From: a virus
IMG/VR virus record: IMGVR_UViG_3300036827_000083
Location: 1 to 36,793 of that record
Strand: one strand, 5' to 3'
DNA length: 36,793 nt
Part shown: positions 21,487-30,576 of the stretch, in pieces
Position numbering within the stretch: the stretch's first letter is position 1
Layout of the letters: each line of letters opens with the position of its first letter
Notes under the pieces: model-generated
Seen by the model: the letters and a program-made list of their open reading frames with translations, nothing else
Told to the model about the DNA's origin: nothing
Database searches by the model: none
Translations under genes and position numbers: made by a program

Positions 21487-22974
21487 TTAACCTCCAGCTA
21501 TTTTATGCAATTCTGCATCTGACATATGAGATAAATCTTTATTAAATAATTGTGATCTATCATCTTCTTCATAACTTCTATTTGTCTGACTATATATTGC
21601 TGAATTTTCTGCTTTATTCATTTGTCTAATTAATTCGCCTACACGTTTTTGTGCTTTTCCATAAACATATGCATTAGGTGATAATCCTAATGTATGTAGT
21701 CTTGAATAAGCCGCATCAGCAATGTGTTGAATAGCCCCTTCCCCAACATTGCCGCCCATTGCATTAATTCTAAGTGCGGAAATTTCAGGATATAGTGCAT
21801 AAGCTGCAAATGCCTCAGCCTGTTGATCTGGATTTTCTCCTGTAAGCATGTCTTTAATAAGACTTGGAGATACATTATTAAAACGTTGTGCATAAGGTTG
21901 ATAAGCTGCTGTAATAGCAGGTTCTACCGAATCGAGTGCTGCAAGAGTTGAATTAGCACGCTGTATTCTTGTTTGTATAGCGGCAGTCGGTGCTCCCCTT
22001 GCCATAGGCCAACTAGACGGATTATCAGCATCATAACCTTTTGATTTTGCCATAGATGCTAGATCATATCCCTGATTAAATAAACGACTTGCTTGTTCTC
22101 CTGTATAACCAAAAGCGCGCGCTTGAGAAATAGCATATTCTTTCTCGACACTTGGCATAGAAGTAAAAGCTTTACCTGCTAAGTTTTGCTGCATAACATT
22201 GGTTAAAGTTTGTTTATATTGAAGATCAGACATAGGTTTATTAATTAATGCTTGCACTAATCCATTTATATTAAATCCTGGCGTTGCACTATTTCCTGTT
22301 AAATCAGGCATCATATTAGGTTGATGAGAAATTTGATCTTGAGGTAAATTCATATTTTGTTGTTGTTTAGTAACAGCATTTGCAATCTGCTGTGCTTGTG
22401 CATATTGCTCTGCTTGAGTATTTCCAGTGATTGGCGTAAATCCACCGCTAGAATTAGGTTGTTGTTGAGGTTGTTGTTGATTCATTTGTGGTTGCTGACT
22501 GGGCTGATAATTAGAGTTAACTAATCCCATTTGTCTTAACGCTTCGATGCTTTTAGTAGTATCGCCGCCCATAAAACCTGGATGCTGTAACATATATTTA
22601 ATTTTATTTGCTTCTTCCTGTGCGTGAGCTGCCTGTGCAGCTTGAGCACCAATCCTAGATGCAGCTTCTTTATCATACCATTGAGTTTCTTTTCCTAACT
22701 TTCCAGCCTGAGCTCCCCTTAAGCCTATCTCAGATTGCCATACTTTCGGGTTCCATATATTTTCTTGTTGAGCTTTTGTTAACCCTTCTTTTGCCATAGG
22801 TTCTGCATATTGTGCTTGTACTTTAGCAATTTGATTAGCTAATATCTTAGCTTGCAGATCTTGAGGAAATTGCATAAAGTTTTGCGTTAATTTTTGGCCG
22901 CGTTCCATGCCTTGTAACCAAGGATTAGCCTCATCAAAACTTATTCTTTGAAAATCAGGAAATTGAATAGGCAT
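21487..22974 (-). CDS. DNA ejection protein (gp20-position)
   Basis: This 495-residue protein corresponds to the second ejection protein (P22 gp20, 471 residues) by order and size. It starts with a helical Gln/Ala-rich region (DEANPWLQGMERGQKLTQNFMQFPQDLQAKILANQIAKVQ) and has a Gln/Asn/Pro-rich linker near residues 160-210. It is otherwise mainly helical. It should be packed in the head and delivered with the DNA. Confidence 0.72.
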   Translation of the reverse strand: MPIQFPDFQRISFDEANPWLQGMERGQKLTQNFMQFPQDLQAKILANQIAKVQAQYAEPMAKEGLTKAQQENIWNPKVWQSEIGLRGAQAGKLGKETQWYDKEAASRIGAQAAQAAHAQEEANKIKYMLQHPGFMGGDTTKSIEALRQMGLVNSNYQPSQQPQMNQQQPQQQPNSSGGFTPITGNTQAEQYAQAQQIANAVTKQQQNMNLPQDQISHQPNMMPDLTGNSATPGFNINGLVQALINKPMSDLQYKQTLTNVMQQNLAGKAFTSMPSVEKEYAISQARAFGYTGEQASRLFNQGYDLASMAKSKGYDADNPSSWPMARGAPTAAIQTRIQRANSTLAALDSVEPAITAAYQPYAQRFNNVSPSLIKDMLTGENPDQQAEAFAAYALYPEISALRINAMGGNVGEGAIQHIADAAYSRLHTLGLSPNAYVYGKAQKRVGELIRQMNKAENSAIYSQTNRSYEEDDRSQLFNKDLSHMSDAELHKIAGG

Positions 22975-22985
22975 TGTTTAATCCT

Positions 22986-23648
22986 TTAAAATAAAAATGG
23001 CAATAAGCTTCCGATGCCACCACCAATTGCACCAAATAATCCACCGCTACGTTGGTTTTGGGCATTCTGTCCTTCATAAGCTAATTTAGCCTTTTGAGCT
23101 AATATGGATGCCATGTTTTCACCCATGCGCATACCTGCATTAGCACCTGTGTTATATAATCCTTGCTGTCCCTGTAAACCTGTACCATACATGCCTAAAG
23201 CATTTTGCATCCAATTATTATAATCTTGATTAGCAAGTCCTGTTGCAATACCCATATTTTGTTGTTCATGTTGCGGTGAACCTGCCATGCCGCCTGCTGC
23301 TGCTGCATTTCCAGCACCACCTAATGCTTGTTTTAAAGCAAATTGAAATCCAGGTGATTGTTGATATCCTTGACCTATTTCGTTTAATCTTCCGCCAGGA
23401 TTATTAATTAATTTACCAAATTGATCTTCAAGTCCTGGTAATGCTCTTTGTCCTGCGCCAATATAAGGATCGAAATATTTGCGCAATTCTGCTGGCATTT
23501 TATCAAAGTACTTATTAGCTTCTTTAGATGGATCACCACCTCCACCAAATAATCCGCCTAATAATCCACCTAGGCCGCCACCTAGCATACCCATGCCGCC
23601 GCCAATAGTGCCCCTGTCCTTATCTGAAAACTGATCAAACCATCCCAT
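22986..23648 (-). CDS. DNA ejection protein (gp7-position)
   Basis: This 220-residue protein is close to P22 gp7 (229 residues) in length and place. It has a Gly-rich hydrophobic N-terminus (GMGMLGGGLGGLLGGLFGGGGD), a helical middle (LNEIGQGYQQSPGFQFALKQALGGAGNAAAAGG) and a Gly/Leu-rich C-terminus (GGLFGAIGGGIGSLLPFLF) suited to membrane insertion. It should be the first ejection protein to enter the cell. Call based on order, length and composition. Confidence 0.75.
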   Translation of the reverse strand: MGWFDQFSDKDRGTIGGGMGMLGGGLGGLLGGLFGGGGDPSKEANKYFDKMPAELRKYFDPYIGAGQRALPGLEDQFGKLINNPGGRLNEIGQGYQQSPGFQFALKQALGGAGNAAAAGGMAGSPQHEQQNMGIATGLANQDYNNWMQNALGMYGTGLQGQQGLYNTGANAGMRMGENMASILAQKAKLAYEGQNAQNQRSGGLFGAIGGGIGSLLPFLF

Positions 23649-23659
23649 GGTTTATTTCC

Positions 23660-23953
23660 TTATACTAGGGTAAAGACTTTCCAAGTCCCGTTTACATTAC
23701 CTTTAAATTCATTTGTCGTGCTATCGTAAATTACATTATTTACAGATGTTGACCCAATTAATTGTATTATATCACTAGTAGGTTTAGGCGGTATTACAAA
23801 TCCCTCTGGTTTTAAATTCGTTTGCAATGCCATTGCATTTTGCTGAAAATACAAATGCCAATGAGGTGTTAAGTTACCATTATTGTCTACTATATTTTCA
23901 TCTCTCGGTAAATCTGGAAATATGGCTTGTTGTTTAATTGTTTGTGTTGTCAT
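23660..23953 (-). CDS. Small head-tail accessory protein
   Basis: This 97-residue protein begins at ATG 23953, overlapping the gp10-like stop (ATGA), with TAAGG upstream. It has an N-terminal region (AIFPDLPRDENIVDNNGNLTPHWHLYFQQNAMALQTNLKPEGFVIPP) and a C-terminal strand pattern. Proteins of this form lie next to tail genes in many podoviruses. It occupies the place of the P22 tail needle (gp26) but is far too short and lacks its coiled-coil repeats. Confidence 0.65.
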   Translation of the reverse strand: MTTQTIKQQAIFPDLPRDENIVDNNGNLTPHWHLYFQQNAMALQTNLKPEGFVIPPKPTSDIIQLIGSTSVNNVIYDSTTNEFKGNVNGTWKVFTLV

Positions 23954-25644
23954 TGCCTTATATTTACCTCGCCATCTGTACAAGTAAAACGACCGAAATT
24001 CCAGAATCTAAATTGAGGTACAAAATCATTTGCAGCTCCTAATTGCCACCACATGAGTTTATTCTTGCGCTGACCTATAGGTGGTAAATATTGAGCATCA
24101 TAAGAACTGAAATGCTCACCGCCATCAATTGATATTGATAAATCAACTCTTGGAACCTGGTTCAGATTTGATGAGATGTCTGATTGTTGAGATATTAGAT
24201 AACTAAATTCTGTGGGATCTATCTGCTGTGAAATTAAATTTTTATCATCCTGTGTAATCAAATATTCATTATCTTGTGTTATAAATAATTTTTGCGCACC
24301 TTCTGTTATTAATTTCTTACCATCTTGCGTTATAAGATATATGGGGCCTAAGTCCTGCACATAATAATTAGTATTACCAGAATCAATAGTAAAACCACAA
24401 TCATTAACGATGAAATAATCTTGTTTTTTATTTCTAATATTCTTGCATATTCTAATTCTTGGAATTTCTCTTCCACTATAAGTAGTAAATACAGTATCAA
24501 ATGCATAAAGATTACCATTATTTTTTGAGATGAAGTAATATTGATTATTAAAGAATGCTACACTTGCTGCTATAAAATAATTATTGTTATCATCACAAGC
24601 ATGGTATATTTTTTTACTTCCATCTGGTAAAAAATCAATGAAGAATGATAAATTATCTGTATAGAAATTAATATGATAAAAAACATGTCCGTCTTGTCTA
24701 TATATGAATCCTTGTGAATCAGATGGGTTTTGTAAGTTAGCTAATAGAAAATCAAAACCATCGGTTGTAACTTTTTGTACCGCACCACCCTCTGTGTACA
24801 TTACAACAGGGCCACTTTTCTCATTAATCCCAAGCCACACTGCAATATCATCCATTGCAACAACACTAGCAGGACTTAGACACCCATAATCAATGTTATA
24901 AGAAGTATTACGTTGATAAGGAAAAAGTTGATATCCAACATCAAACCAGGGTTCTGTTACAATTGAACCCAATACTAAAATCATATTACCTTTGCCAGGC
25001 ATTCTTAATATTGCTTTAGTATTATCAGGTTTTGTTTGTAATAAACCAATACTAGATGAACCATTAGGCCAACTCATACCGTCATTTGATGCTGATAATC
25101 TCCAAGTATTATTAGCAGGTGGTGTATAAACTCCATCTGCACGTGCAGCGCATAGGAAATAAGTATCGTGAAAATCAATATAACCCGGAATAAAACTAAT
25201 AGACGGTATCTGAAAGGTAGGCGTTAATGTAGGATCATAAACATAAAGTGACGTATTATCAGATATCAATATCTGAGGCTTATTATTCTCCGTTATATAC
25301 ACAACGCCATGTGATGTTTGTAATGTACCAATCTGTATTACTTGCGTGAAAATAGGTTTTAATTGTTGTTGATCAAAACTAATATTAGTTAAATAAACTC
25401 TATTATCAATGACTACAATTAATCTGCCAAGTTTAGTACTAGTATGAATACCTCTACCCTCAATACCATTACCAAACATTGATGATAATATTGCAATTTC
25501 ATATCCAGCATAAGGAACCATGAAATTATCACTGACGAAAAGATTGTAAGTTTTTTCTTGAGAAATTTTAGGATAACGTCCAAAGGTACTGGAACCTACT
25601 AAATTTAGCGGGACAGATTGTGTTGTCTCTCCACGATTAATCAT
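23950..25644 (-). CDS. gp10-like tail hub / packaged-DNA stabilisation protein
   Basis: This 564-residue protein starts with TTQSVPLNLVGSSTFGRYPKISQEKTYNLFVSDNFMVPYAGYEI, which is characteristic of the P22 gp10 family that closes the portal after packaging. The body is beta-propeller-like, rich in Asn, Asp and aromatic strands (KLGRLIVVIDNRVYLTN, NNTWRLSASNDGMSWPNGSS). A Gln-rich insert with repeated YLITQDDK/KLITEGAQ phrases (about residues 430-480) may form an extra arm. It is longer than P22 gp10 (472). Confidence 0.87.
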   Translation of the reverse strand: MINRGETTQSVPLNLVGSSTFGRYPKISQEKTYNLFVSDNFMVPYAGYEIAILSSMFGNGIEGRGIHTSTKLGRLIVVIDNRVYLTNISFDQQQLKPIFTQVIQIGTLQTSHGVVYITENNKPQILISDNTSLYVYDPTLTPTFQIPSISFIPGYIDFHDTYFLCAARADGVYTPPANNTWRLSASNDGMSWPNGSSSIGLLQTKPDNTKAILRMPGKGNMILVLGSIVTEPWFDVGYQLFPYQRNTSYNIDYGCLSPASVVAMDDIAVWLGINEKSGPVVMYTEGGAVQKVTTDGFDFLLANLQNPSDSQGFIYRQDGHVFYHINFYTDNLSFFIDFLPDGSKKIYHACDDNNNYFIAASVAFFNNQYYFISKNNGNLYAFDTVFTTYSGREIPRIRICKNIRNKKQDYFIVNDCGFTIDSGNTNYYVQDLGPIYLITQDGKKLITEGAQKLFITQDNEYLITQDDKNLISQQIDPTEFSYLISQQSDISSNLNQVPRVDLSISIDGGEHFSSYDAQYLPPIGQRKNKLMWWQLGAANDFVPQFRFWNFGRFTCTDGEVNIRQ

Positions 25645-25735
25645 TTAAAAACCATCCATGCATGGTTTCTGTTCCTTAGTTAATTACCAAAGTTTATACC
25701 GTTACCAACTATATACTTTCAATATAATCATATAC

Positions 25736-26437
25736 TTAAGGTCTCCAACCAAGGCCTAAATTGACGTCCCCGAAATTAATCCCTGTAGTTTGAGTTAATG
25801 TGCTACTCTTCCTAACACTTAAATCAGGAGGGCTAACATACATCAATGTTCTTTCGATAGATTTTAATATTTTTTCTGATAATGGATTCATAAGAATCCC
25901 ATACTCGCTACACATATAACGTGCTAATGCATATCTTAAATATTCTAAATATGATGGGTCATACACCGCTGTCATATCAGTATCAAGTGTTACATCAGTT
26001 AATCCAAATTTACCCATTATTTTTATTGGATATTCACCTGCTGGTAGAAAATACATATAAATCGTACCACCACCAAGTGATCTATTGAAATACCAGCTAG
26101 AAGGTAAGCTATTTATATTATCAACACGACCTGTACCAAAATAATTACTACGTGATGCAAATTCGGTTGGGTATCTTACTACACCAATATTAAAAGTTAA
26201 GGATTCAACATAAAGTAAATTAGGTATGAAATAAGTTTCTTGTCCTGGAACAGCAGGAAATTCAAAATAAGTAAAGTAGGGTATTAAATCGATCTCGACT
26301 GATTTCCAGTCGAGAAGCGCATTTAAAAGAAAGAGGCCATCCGTGGCTTGGTCGCCCGTTACACTTTGTAAGCGTCGGGCGACTATCCCTGATAATTGCC
26401 ATGAGCGTGTTACTAGTTGTCGCGCTGTGTATGACAT
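25736..26437 (-). CDS. Tail adaptor (gp4-like head completion)
   Basis: This 233-residue protein has the P22 gp4-type N-terminus (YTARQLVTRSWQLSGIVARRLQSVTGDQATDGLFLLNALLDWKS), a helical packing protein for the portal ring, followed by beta segments (YFIPNLLYVESLTFNIGVV) and helical LEYLRYALARYMCSEYGI. It lies between coat/decoration and the gp10-like gene, where P22 has gp4. The ring would join portal and tail. Confidence 0.82.
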   Translation of the reverse strand: MSYTARQLVTRSWQLSGIVARRLQSVTGDQATDGLFLLNALLDWKSVEIDLIPYFTYFEFPAVPGQETYFIPNLLYVESLTFNIGVVRYPTEFASRSNYFGTGRVDNINSLPSSWYFNRSLGGGTIYMYFLPAGEYPIKIMGKFGLTDVTLDTDMTAVYDPSYLEYLRYALARYMCSEYGILMNPLSEKILKSIERTLMYVSPPDLSVRKSSTLTQTTGINFGDVNLGLGWRP

Positions 26438-26454
26438 CCATTGTCATCCTGCTA

Positions 26455-27219
26455 TTAAGCTAAGGTCACGTAATATCCGTAAACAAGCACTGACACAGCA
26501 TCACCTGAGGCAGTAACTTTATAATCAATTTCTGGTTTGCTGCTATTAACACCGCAATTCACAATAACATTTTGTGTTTGTGCAATGCCTGCTGCAACAC
26601 CTGTAATTGTTACTAAGTTTGCAGTTGCAGTACTCACAGTAGGTCTAAATACAACAACATCACCTGCAGCCGCTGGAATAAATGTCACCGTCAATAACGC
26701 AATGACAAAGGGACTTGTTGTCGTTGGAATAGCGGTTGATAAATCAATTGCAGTAAAAGACGTTGCATTTCCACCTGAAAGTACAGATATAGCAGGTTGT
26801 AAGAAATAACCTTTTTCAAAAGCAGCATTTAAAATGTTTGCAGCTAAGAAATGTGATGAACCATCAGTTGTTACAAAGCCAATCAATCTAAATGAATCAT
26901 AACCAAATGGAATTAATGGCGCTGCATTTGATTGCAAACTAAGTATAAAACCTGGAAGCAATTTATTTGATGAATCTGCAATTGCCCAGATAATATAATT
27001 AGTGCTTGCCGCAATAGTACCTGCATCTAAACCGTTAACCCCAACTACAGCAGGATTAATGAAGGTAGGATTTGGGTAGACCATATCTATATTGTCGTTT
27101 GAATCACGACATTGGCCTGGCGCTATTGCTAGAATCGTAGTTGATGCTGCTGAAACATTTAAGCCTTGAATATATAAAAAAGGTAATTGTTCTACTGGTA
27201 AATTTTGAAATGTAAACAT
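26455..27219 (-). CDS. Putative capsid-associated/fibre-base protein
   Basis: This 254-residue protein (FTFQNLPVEQLPFLYIQGLNVSAASTTILAIAPGQCRDSNDNIDMVYPNPTFIN) has the pattern seen in small phage structural proteins that carry 'GL.(V)..AS.T.I.IA.G..RDS...' at the N-terminus, and several further beta strands. P22 has no gene here, between coat and gp4. It may decorate the head or form short head fibres. Location in the virion is inferred. Confidence 0.65.
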   Translation of the reverse strand: MFTFQNLPVEQLPFLYIQGLNVSAASTTILAIAPGQCRDSNDNIDMVYPNPTFINPAVVGVNGLDAGTIAASTNYIIWAIADSSNKLLPGFILSLQSNAAPLIPFGYDSFRLIGFVTTDGSSHFLAANILNAAFEKGYFLQPAISVLSGGNATSFTAIDLSTAIPTTTSPFVIALLTVTFIPAAAGDVVVFRPTVSTATANLVTITGVAAGIAQTQNVIVNCGVNSSKPEIDYKVTASGDAVSVLVYGYYVTLA

Positions 27220-27230
27220 TTCAATCTCCT

Positions 27231-28574
27231 CTAAGCTTGGGTTAAAGGTACAATGACACGCATAGAATATTGTTTTACAACAAGTGATCCGTGTGTTTCG
27301 TCATAGATAATACCTTTTTGATTTGCACCGAAAATTGAACCGTAGGTCATGCGAAGAGAAACGGCTGTTTCAGGATCATATTCATTTGCAGTATCAAACG
27401 GACGTTGATCAGGCAATTGAGGCATTGCAATGTAAAATGCATCACCGCCTACAACAAGTCCTGCTTTATGTGAGGGAACCACTGTAATTTGCATACCAGG
27501 TTGTAATGCTTGATTAAGGTTTTGTTCTTGACCGCCTGCCCAATTTAAAGGCCATGCTAAATCAATTGTAACAATACCAGAGGCATTTGATCCTGAATCT
27601 GCTATTGCACGGTTTTGTACTTTATTAGCAGAAATTTTATGGCCAATGTAAGTTAAGTATCGCATATTCCTAAAACCTGATACACCGTCATTGAACTGGA
27701 ATAAATCACCTGCTTTTATTGCATCTGCATCTGATGCTGATGCACCGCTGAATGTTAATTGCGTAACATTTTGTCCTGTTGGATCGTTAGTACTAACAAG
27801 CGTTAATACTTGCGCACTATCGCCTGCCGTACCTGCAAAGTGTGTTGGCAGCAAGTTTGATTGATAGTATTTAACACGTGGTGTTCCAAACTCACCAACT
27901 TCCCAGCTCATTGCAATTTCATTATTGCGCTCTGGTGCAAATTGATTTAAGCCTGTGCCAATGATTGGCGGGTAAACAGTATCAGGCAAATAAACTTTAA
28001 TGCCATGTGATACAGCGCCAAAGTTTTTAAATATCATTACCATTTGAGCTAATTGATTATAGCTAGTTAACTGAGTCGTACCATCTAAAAAGTAGCGAAA
28101 TGGGCCTGATTCAAAATGTAATGCGCCGGTTGGCACTGACTGACCTTCTGAATTTACTGTCATAACAGGTACAGCACTTACGCAGTTTAAAGCTAAATTT
28201 CCTTCAACTTCATTTGCTAATTCTGTTAAAAATGATTTTCCGAATACTTCAATGTATTCATCTTCACCTTTTTCTAAATTGAAGATACGTTGTTGTGCTG
28301 TTACTGTGAATGAGCTATTAAATGCTTGATCGCAAGTAAGCGTTTCTACTTGTTGTACAGCGGGTTGCCATGCAGCAACTAAGCCTGCGGATGTTGTAGC
28401 TCTAGGTGGCGTATCAAATGTAACGGATGAACCAAGGTTTGCTTGGATCTTTTCAAAATCTTTGAATTTTGTATTTGCTGTACTTACAAAGCAACATAAG
28501 TTTTGTAGTAAACCTAATGACGAACGTTGATAGGTTTGTACTTGTTGCAGAATATTGTCTGCGTATAAAGGCAT
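27231..28574 (-). CDS. Major capsid protein (P22 coat-like)
   Basis: This 447-residue protein fits the P22 gp5-type coat (430 residues). N-terminal helix ADNILQQVQTYQRSSLGLLQNLCCFV, then TFDTPPRATTSAGLV, GEDEYIEVFGKSFLTELANEVEGNLAL and the C-terminal AMPQLPDQRPFDTANEYDPETAVSLRMTYGSIFGANQKGIIYDETHGS..VKQYSMRVIVPL. It is preceded by AGGAG and follows the scaffold gene. It should form the HK97-fold shell. Confidence 0.9.
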   Translation of the reverse strand: MPLYADNILQQVQTYQRSSLGLLQNLCCFVSTANTKFKDFEKIQANLGSSVTFDTPPRATTSAGLVAAWQPAVQQVETLTCDQAFNSSFTVTAQQRIFNLEKGEDEYIEVFGKSFLTELANEVEGNLALNCVSAVPVMTVNSEGQSVPTGALHFESGPFRYFLDGTTQLTSYNQLAQMVMIFKNFGAVSHGIKVYLPDTVYPPIIGTGLNQFAPERNNEIAMSWEVGEFGTPRVKYYQSNLLPTHFAGTAGDSAQVLTLVSTNDPTGQNVTQLTFSGASASDADAIKAGDLFQFNDGVSGFRNMRYLTYIGHKISANKVQNRAIADSGSNASGIVTIDLAWPLNWAGGQEQNLNQALQPGMQITVVPSHKAGLVVGGDAFYIAMPQLPDQRPFDTANEYDPETAVSLRMTYGSIFGANQKGIIYDETHGSLVVKQYSMRVIVPLTQA

Positions 28575-28627
28575 TGTAATTCTCCTAAACCATTTTTCCC
28601 TAAATAGTTCGGATAATTAAATGGGCT

Positions 28628-29407
28628 TTACACTCGGTATTTCGGGTCACGCTTATAATCACCCGCCGATCTTACACCCATCTTATCCGTTCCGGCTGTA
28701 GATGGACGCAATTGAGTTAATGGATCATTAGGAGATTTGTAGCGGCTGCCTTGCACATTATCTTTAATAGATTGTGAAAGACGTTTAATTTCTGCTAGCG
28801 CTAAATTTGGTTGTCTGCCTGCCCGTAAATCGATATCAATCAAATTTTGAATGGTACCTATTTTTGTCGGATTCCTAGCAAGATCTTCCATAACTTCCCG
28901 CGTATTGTCTACCATATTCGATAATTGAACATGATAAGGAATACTACGTAAATCAAGTCCGCTTTCAGAAAGTAATTTTTCAAAGCCATCTCTTCCGCCG
29001 TCACCTGTTGAAACTTTCGTAAAAAATTCAGATGCAATCCTATGCGCGTTTTGTTCTTCCTGATTGCGTTGTGCTTCCTGCGACCATTCTTCCCTTGAAC
29101 GCTGAATTTCTTCTGCCGTTATACGTCTATATTCTTGTTCGGACATGCCGTTATATTGAGGTTGTTGTACAGGCGCTTGATATTGCGGCGCTTGTTGTTG
29201 AGGTTGTTGATGTGATGCCATACTGGTCTCACGTCTATAACGTTCAACTGCCTCATTTTTAGCACGACCTATAAGATCATTGACTTCTGACTGCTTGAAA
29301 GTTCTTTCATCGGCTGGCGCTTGTGATGGCGTTGACGATGGTGTTACAGGTGTTTCCGGCGCAAAGTTATTAGGACTTTGGCCTGCTCCATTTACCATTT
29401 CTGTCAT
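28628..29407 (-). CDS. Scaffolding protein
   Basis: This 259-residue protein starts at ATG 29407 with AAAGGA 7 bases upstream; a further reading from a TTG at 29461 runs into the structured leader. It is highly polar, with Gln/Pro-rich segments, a helical middle (QEYRRITAEEIQRSREEWSQEAQRNQEEQNAHRIASEFF) and a basic C-terminus (KSPNDPLTQLRPSTAGTDKMGVRSAGDYKRDPKYRV) like the coat-binding end of P22 gp8. Place directly before the coat gene agrees. It should guide procapsid assembly and leave. Confidence 0.82.
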   Translation of the reverse strand: MTEMVNGAGQSPNNFAPETPVTPSSTPSQAPADERTFKQSEVNDLIGRAKNEAVERYRRETSMASHQQPQQQAPQYQAPVQQPQYNGMSEQEYRRITAEEIQRSREEWSQEAQRNQEEQNAHRIASEFFTKVSTGDGGRDGFEKLLSESGLDLRSIPYHVQLSNMVDNTREVMEDLARNPTKIGTIQNLIDIDLRAGRQPNLALAEIKRLSQSIKDNVQGSRYKSPNDPLTQLRPSTAGTDKMGVRSAGDYKRDPKYRV

Positions 29408-29443
29408 ATTGCATCCTTTCGACTGTTGCCCCGTCACGGTATA

Positions 29444-29559
29444 TGCCTCTATATAACGCAAGAGTCTCGGCTATATTTTCATCATGAAAAGCAATAGCGG
29501 CTCTGGTTGTTAACCCTAACCAAGGTTAATGCCTCACATAACGCATGAGTCTCGTCTAT
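29444..29559 (-). promoter_or_regulatory. Structured leader with two 30-nt element copies
   Basis: Copies at 29444-29474 and 29530-29559 share TGCCTC, ATAACGCA, GAGTCTCG and CTAT. In each, CTC(T/A) pairs with (A/T)GAG across the ATAACGCA loop, with the variable pair changed on both sides (T-A in one, A-T in the other). Between them are further hairpins (TTTTCAT-C-ATGAAAA; TTAACC/GGTTAA). This lies in the 5' leader of the scaffold/coat genes. It could be a regulatory RNA or a tandem activator site. Confidence 0.5.
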
Positions 29560-29614
29560 TTATCCCCGATAGATCGGTATTCATAGTTTAGATTATTGTA
29601 CAAGATGGTGTCAA

Positions 29615-29743
29615 TTATTTTTTTGTTTTCTGAGAATCTAGATGTTCTTTGCATTTACCACATACCCAACTACTTAGATCATAATCCCAGTAAGGCATTG
29701 TCTTTATTTCTTTTTCACAATATGCACATTCTCTTTGGTTCAT
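29615..29743 (-). CDS. Small zinc-ribbon protein
   Basis: This 42-residue frame starts at ATG 29743, overlapping the previous gene. It has a clear four-cysteine ribbon: ECAYCEKE (Cys6, Cys9) and WVCGKCKEH (Cys28, Cys31), separated by an aromatic loop (MPYWDYDLSSW). It should fold around one zinc ion. It lies among the small basic proteins between portal and scaffold, an unusual position for a zinc finger. Confidence 0.72.
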   Translation of the reverse strand: MNQRECAYCEKEIKTMPYWDYDLSSWVCGKCKEHLDSQKTKK

Positions 29744-29991
29744 TTCTTCTTACCTTTTTTTGTTTCACGCGCTTTGGAGTAAGCAATGGCTACTGCTTGT
29801 TTCTGTGGTTTGCCCGCTTCAATTTCGCGCTTTACATTAGTTGAAAAACCTTTACGTGTTTTTGCTTTTTTACCTGATACTAAAGGCATCTCTTCTATCC
29901 TTTTCAGTAATTTATTATCTTCAATTTTCTTTTGTGTTATTAACTTTAAAGCCAGTGTTGCACTTTCATGTACTTGTTTTTCATCAAACAT
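29740..29991 (-). CDS. Small basic protein, DUF6496-like
   Basis: This 83-residue protein has a helical N-terminus (DEKQVHESATLALKLITQKKIEDNKLLKRIEE) and a Lys-rich C-terminus with the phrase FSTNVKREIEAGKPQKQAVAIAYSKARETKKGKKK. The 'E...GKP.KQAVAIA...R' motif is common to small phage and prophage proteins (DUF6496-like). It is probably a nucleic-acid-binding protein, possibly packed in the head. Coupled with the zinc ribbon downstream. Confidence 0.7.
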   Translation of the reverse strand: MFDEKQVHESATLALKLITQKKIEDNKLLKRIEEMPLVSGKKAKTRKGFSTNVKREIEAGKPQKQAVAIAYSKARETKKGKKK

Positions 29992-29993
29992 AA

Positions 29994-30182
29994 TTATTTC
30001 TTTCTTAATTTACCTAGAGTTTTTGCTAATGCTACTTCTTTTCTAATAGTAGGATTTTTACTGTGTGCGGCTTTTGCCATTTTCTTAGCGGGTATTTTTT
30101 GTCCCTGGGGGACATTTAATTCGCGGTGTAATTTGCCTGGATGTTTAATAGCACCTTGTATCCATTTCTTTTTCTCAGCCAT
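29994..30182 (-). CDS. Small basic protein
   Basis: This 62-residue protein (KKKWIQGAIKHPGKLHRELNVPQGQKIPAKKMAKAAHSKNPTIRKEVALAKTLGKL) is very basic and of a kind seen in phage structural regions, where WI..AIK.PG.LH..L.VP.G.KIP is conserved. It could bind DNA or RNA. Part of the small-gene cluster. Confidence 0.7.
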   Translation of the reverse strand: MAEKKKWIQGAIKHPGKLHRELNVPQGQKIPAKKMAKAAHSKNPTIRKEVALAKTLGKLRKK

Positions 30183-30193
30183 AGTATTATCCT

Positions 30194-30415
30194 TTATATA
30201 CAGCGACTAATGTGATTAGACAAATATCTTCCCATAGTAATATTTTTCTGTGCTCTAATATCTGCATTAGGTAATATCCATATCTCACCTGTTGCATCAA
30301 TAGCACACACCCAGAATAGATCATTTTCAGTAGAATAATCTATTAAAAACCATGCATGTGCTGAACCTTTAGGCGTATCAATAGGAATAGTTGGATCTAG
30401 TTGAGTTATTCCCAT
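30194..30415 (-). CDS. Hypothetical beta-rich protein
   Basis: This 73-residue protein (ITQLDPTIPIDTPKGSAHAWFLIDYSTENDLFWVCAIDATGEIWILPNADIRAQKNITMGR) looks like a single small beta barrel. It begins 3 bases after the stop of its Lys-rich neighbour. Its form is common in the structural regions of phages, but no role is known to me. Confidence 0.65.
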   Translation of the reverse strand: MGITQLDPTIPIDTPKGSAHAWFLIDYSTENDLFWVCAIDATGEIWILPNADIRAQKNITMGRYLSNHISRCI

Positions 30416-30418
30416 TAT

Positions 30419-30565
30419 TTATTTTTTTCTCTTAGGTTGATCCTGATACTTATCTCGTTTTTCAGTTGCATGAGGTCTTACAGGACGCATAGATTCCTCA
30501 TAAGATTCTTTAACGGGACGTTTTGGCCTGGGTGATTTCTTAACAGGCTTTGCATTCTTTTTCAT
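30419..30565 (-). CDS. Small Lys/Pro-rich protein
   Basis: This 48-residue frame starts at ATG 30565 after GGAGT. It is extremely basic with repeated Lys-Pro and Arg-Pro (NAKPVKKSPRPKRPVKE; QDQPKRKK). It should be unstructured and bind nucleic acid. The flanking genes leave just enough room for it. Confidence 0.55.
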   Translation of the reverse strand: MKKNAKPVKKSPRPKRPVKESYEESMRPVRPHATEKRDKYQDQPKRKK

Positions 30566-30576
30566 TGAATAACTCC

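Noticed and set aside
29408-29461. N-terminal extension of the scaffold protein from a TTG at 29461
   Set aside because: It runs through the structured leader element, and AAAGGA fits the ATG at 29407.
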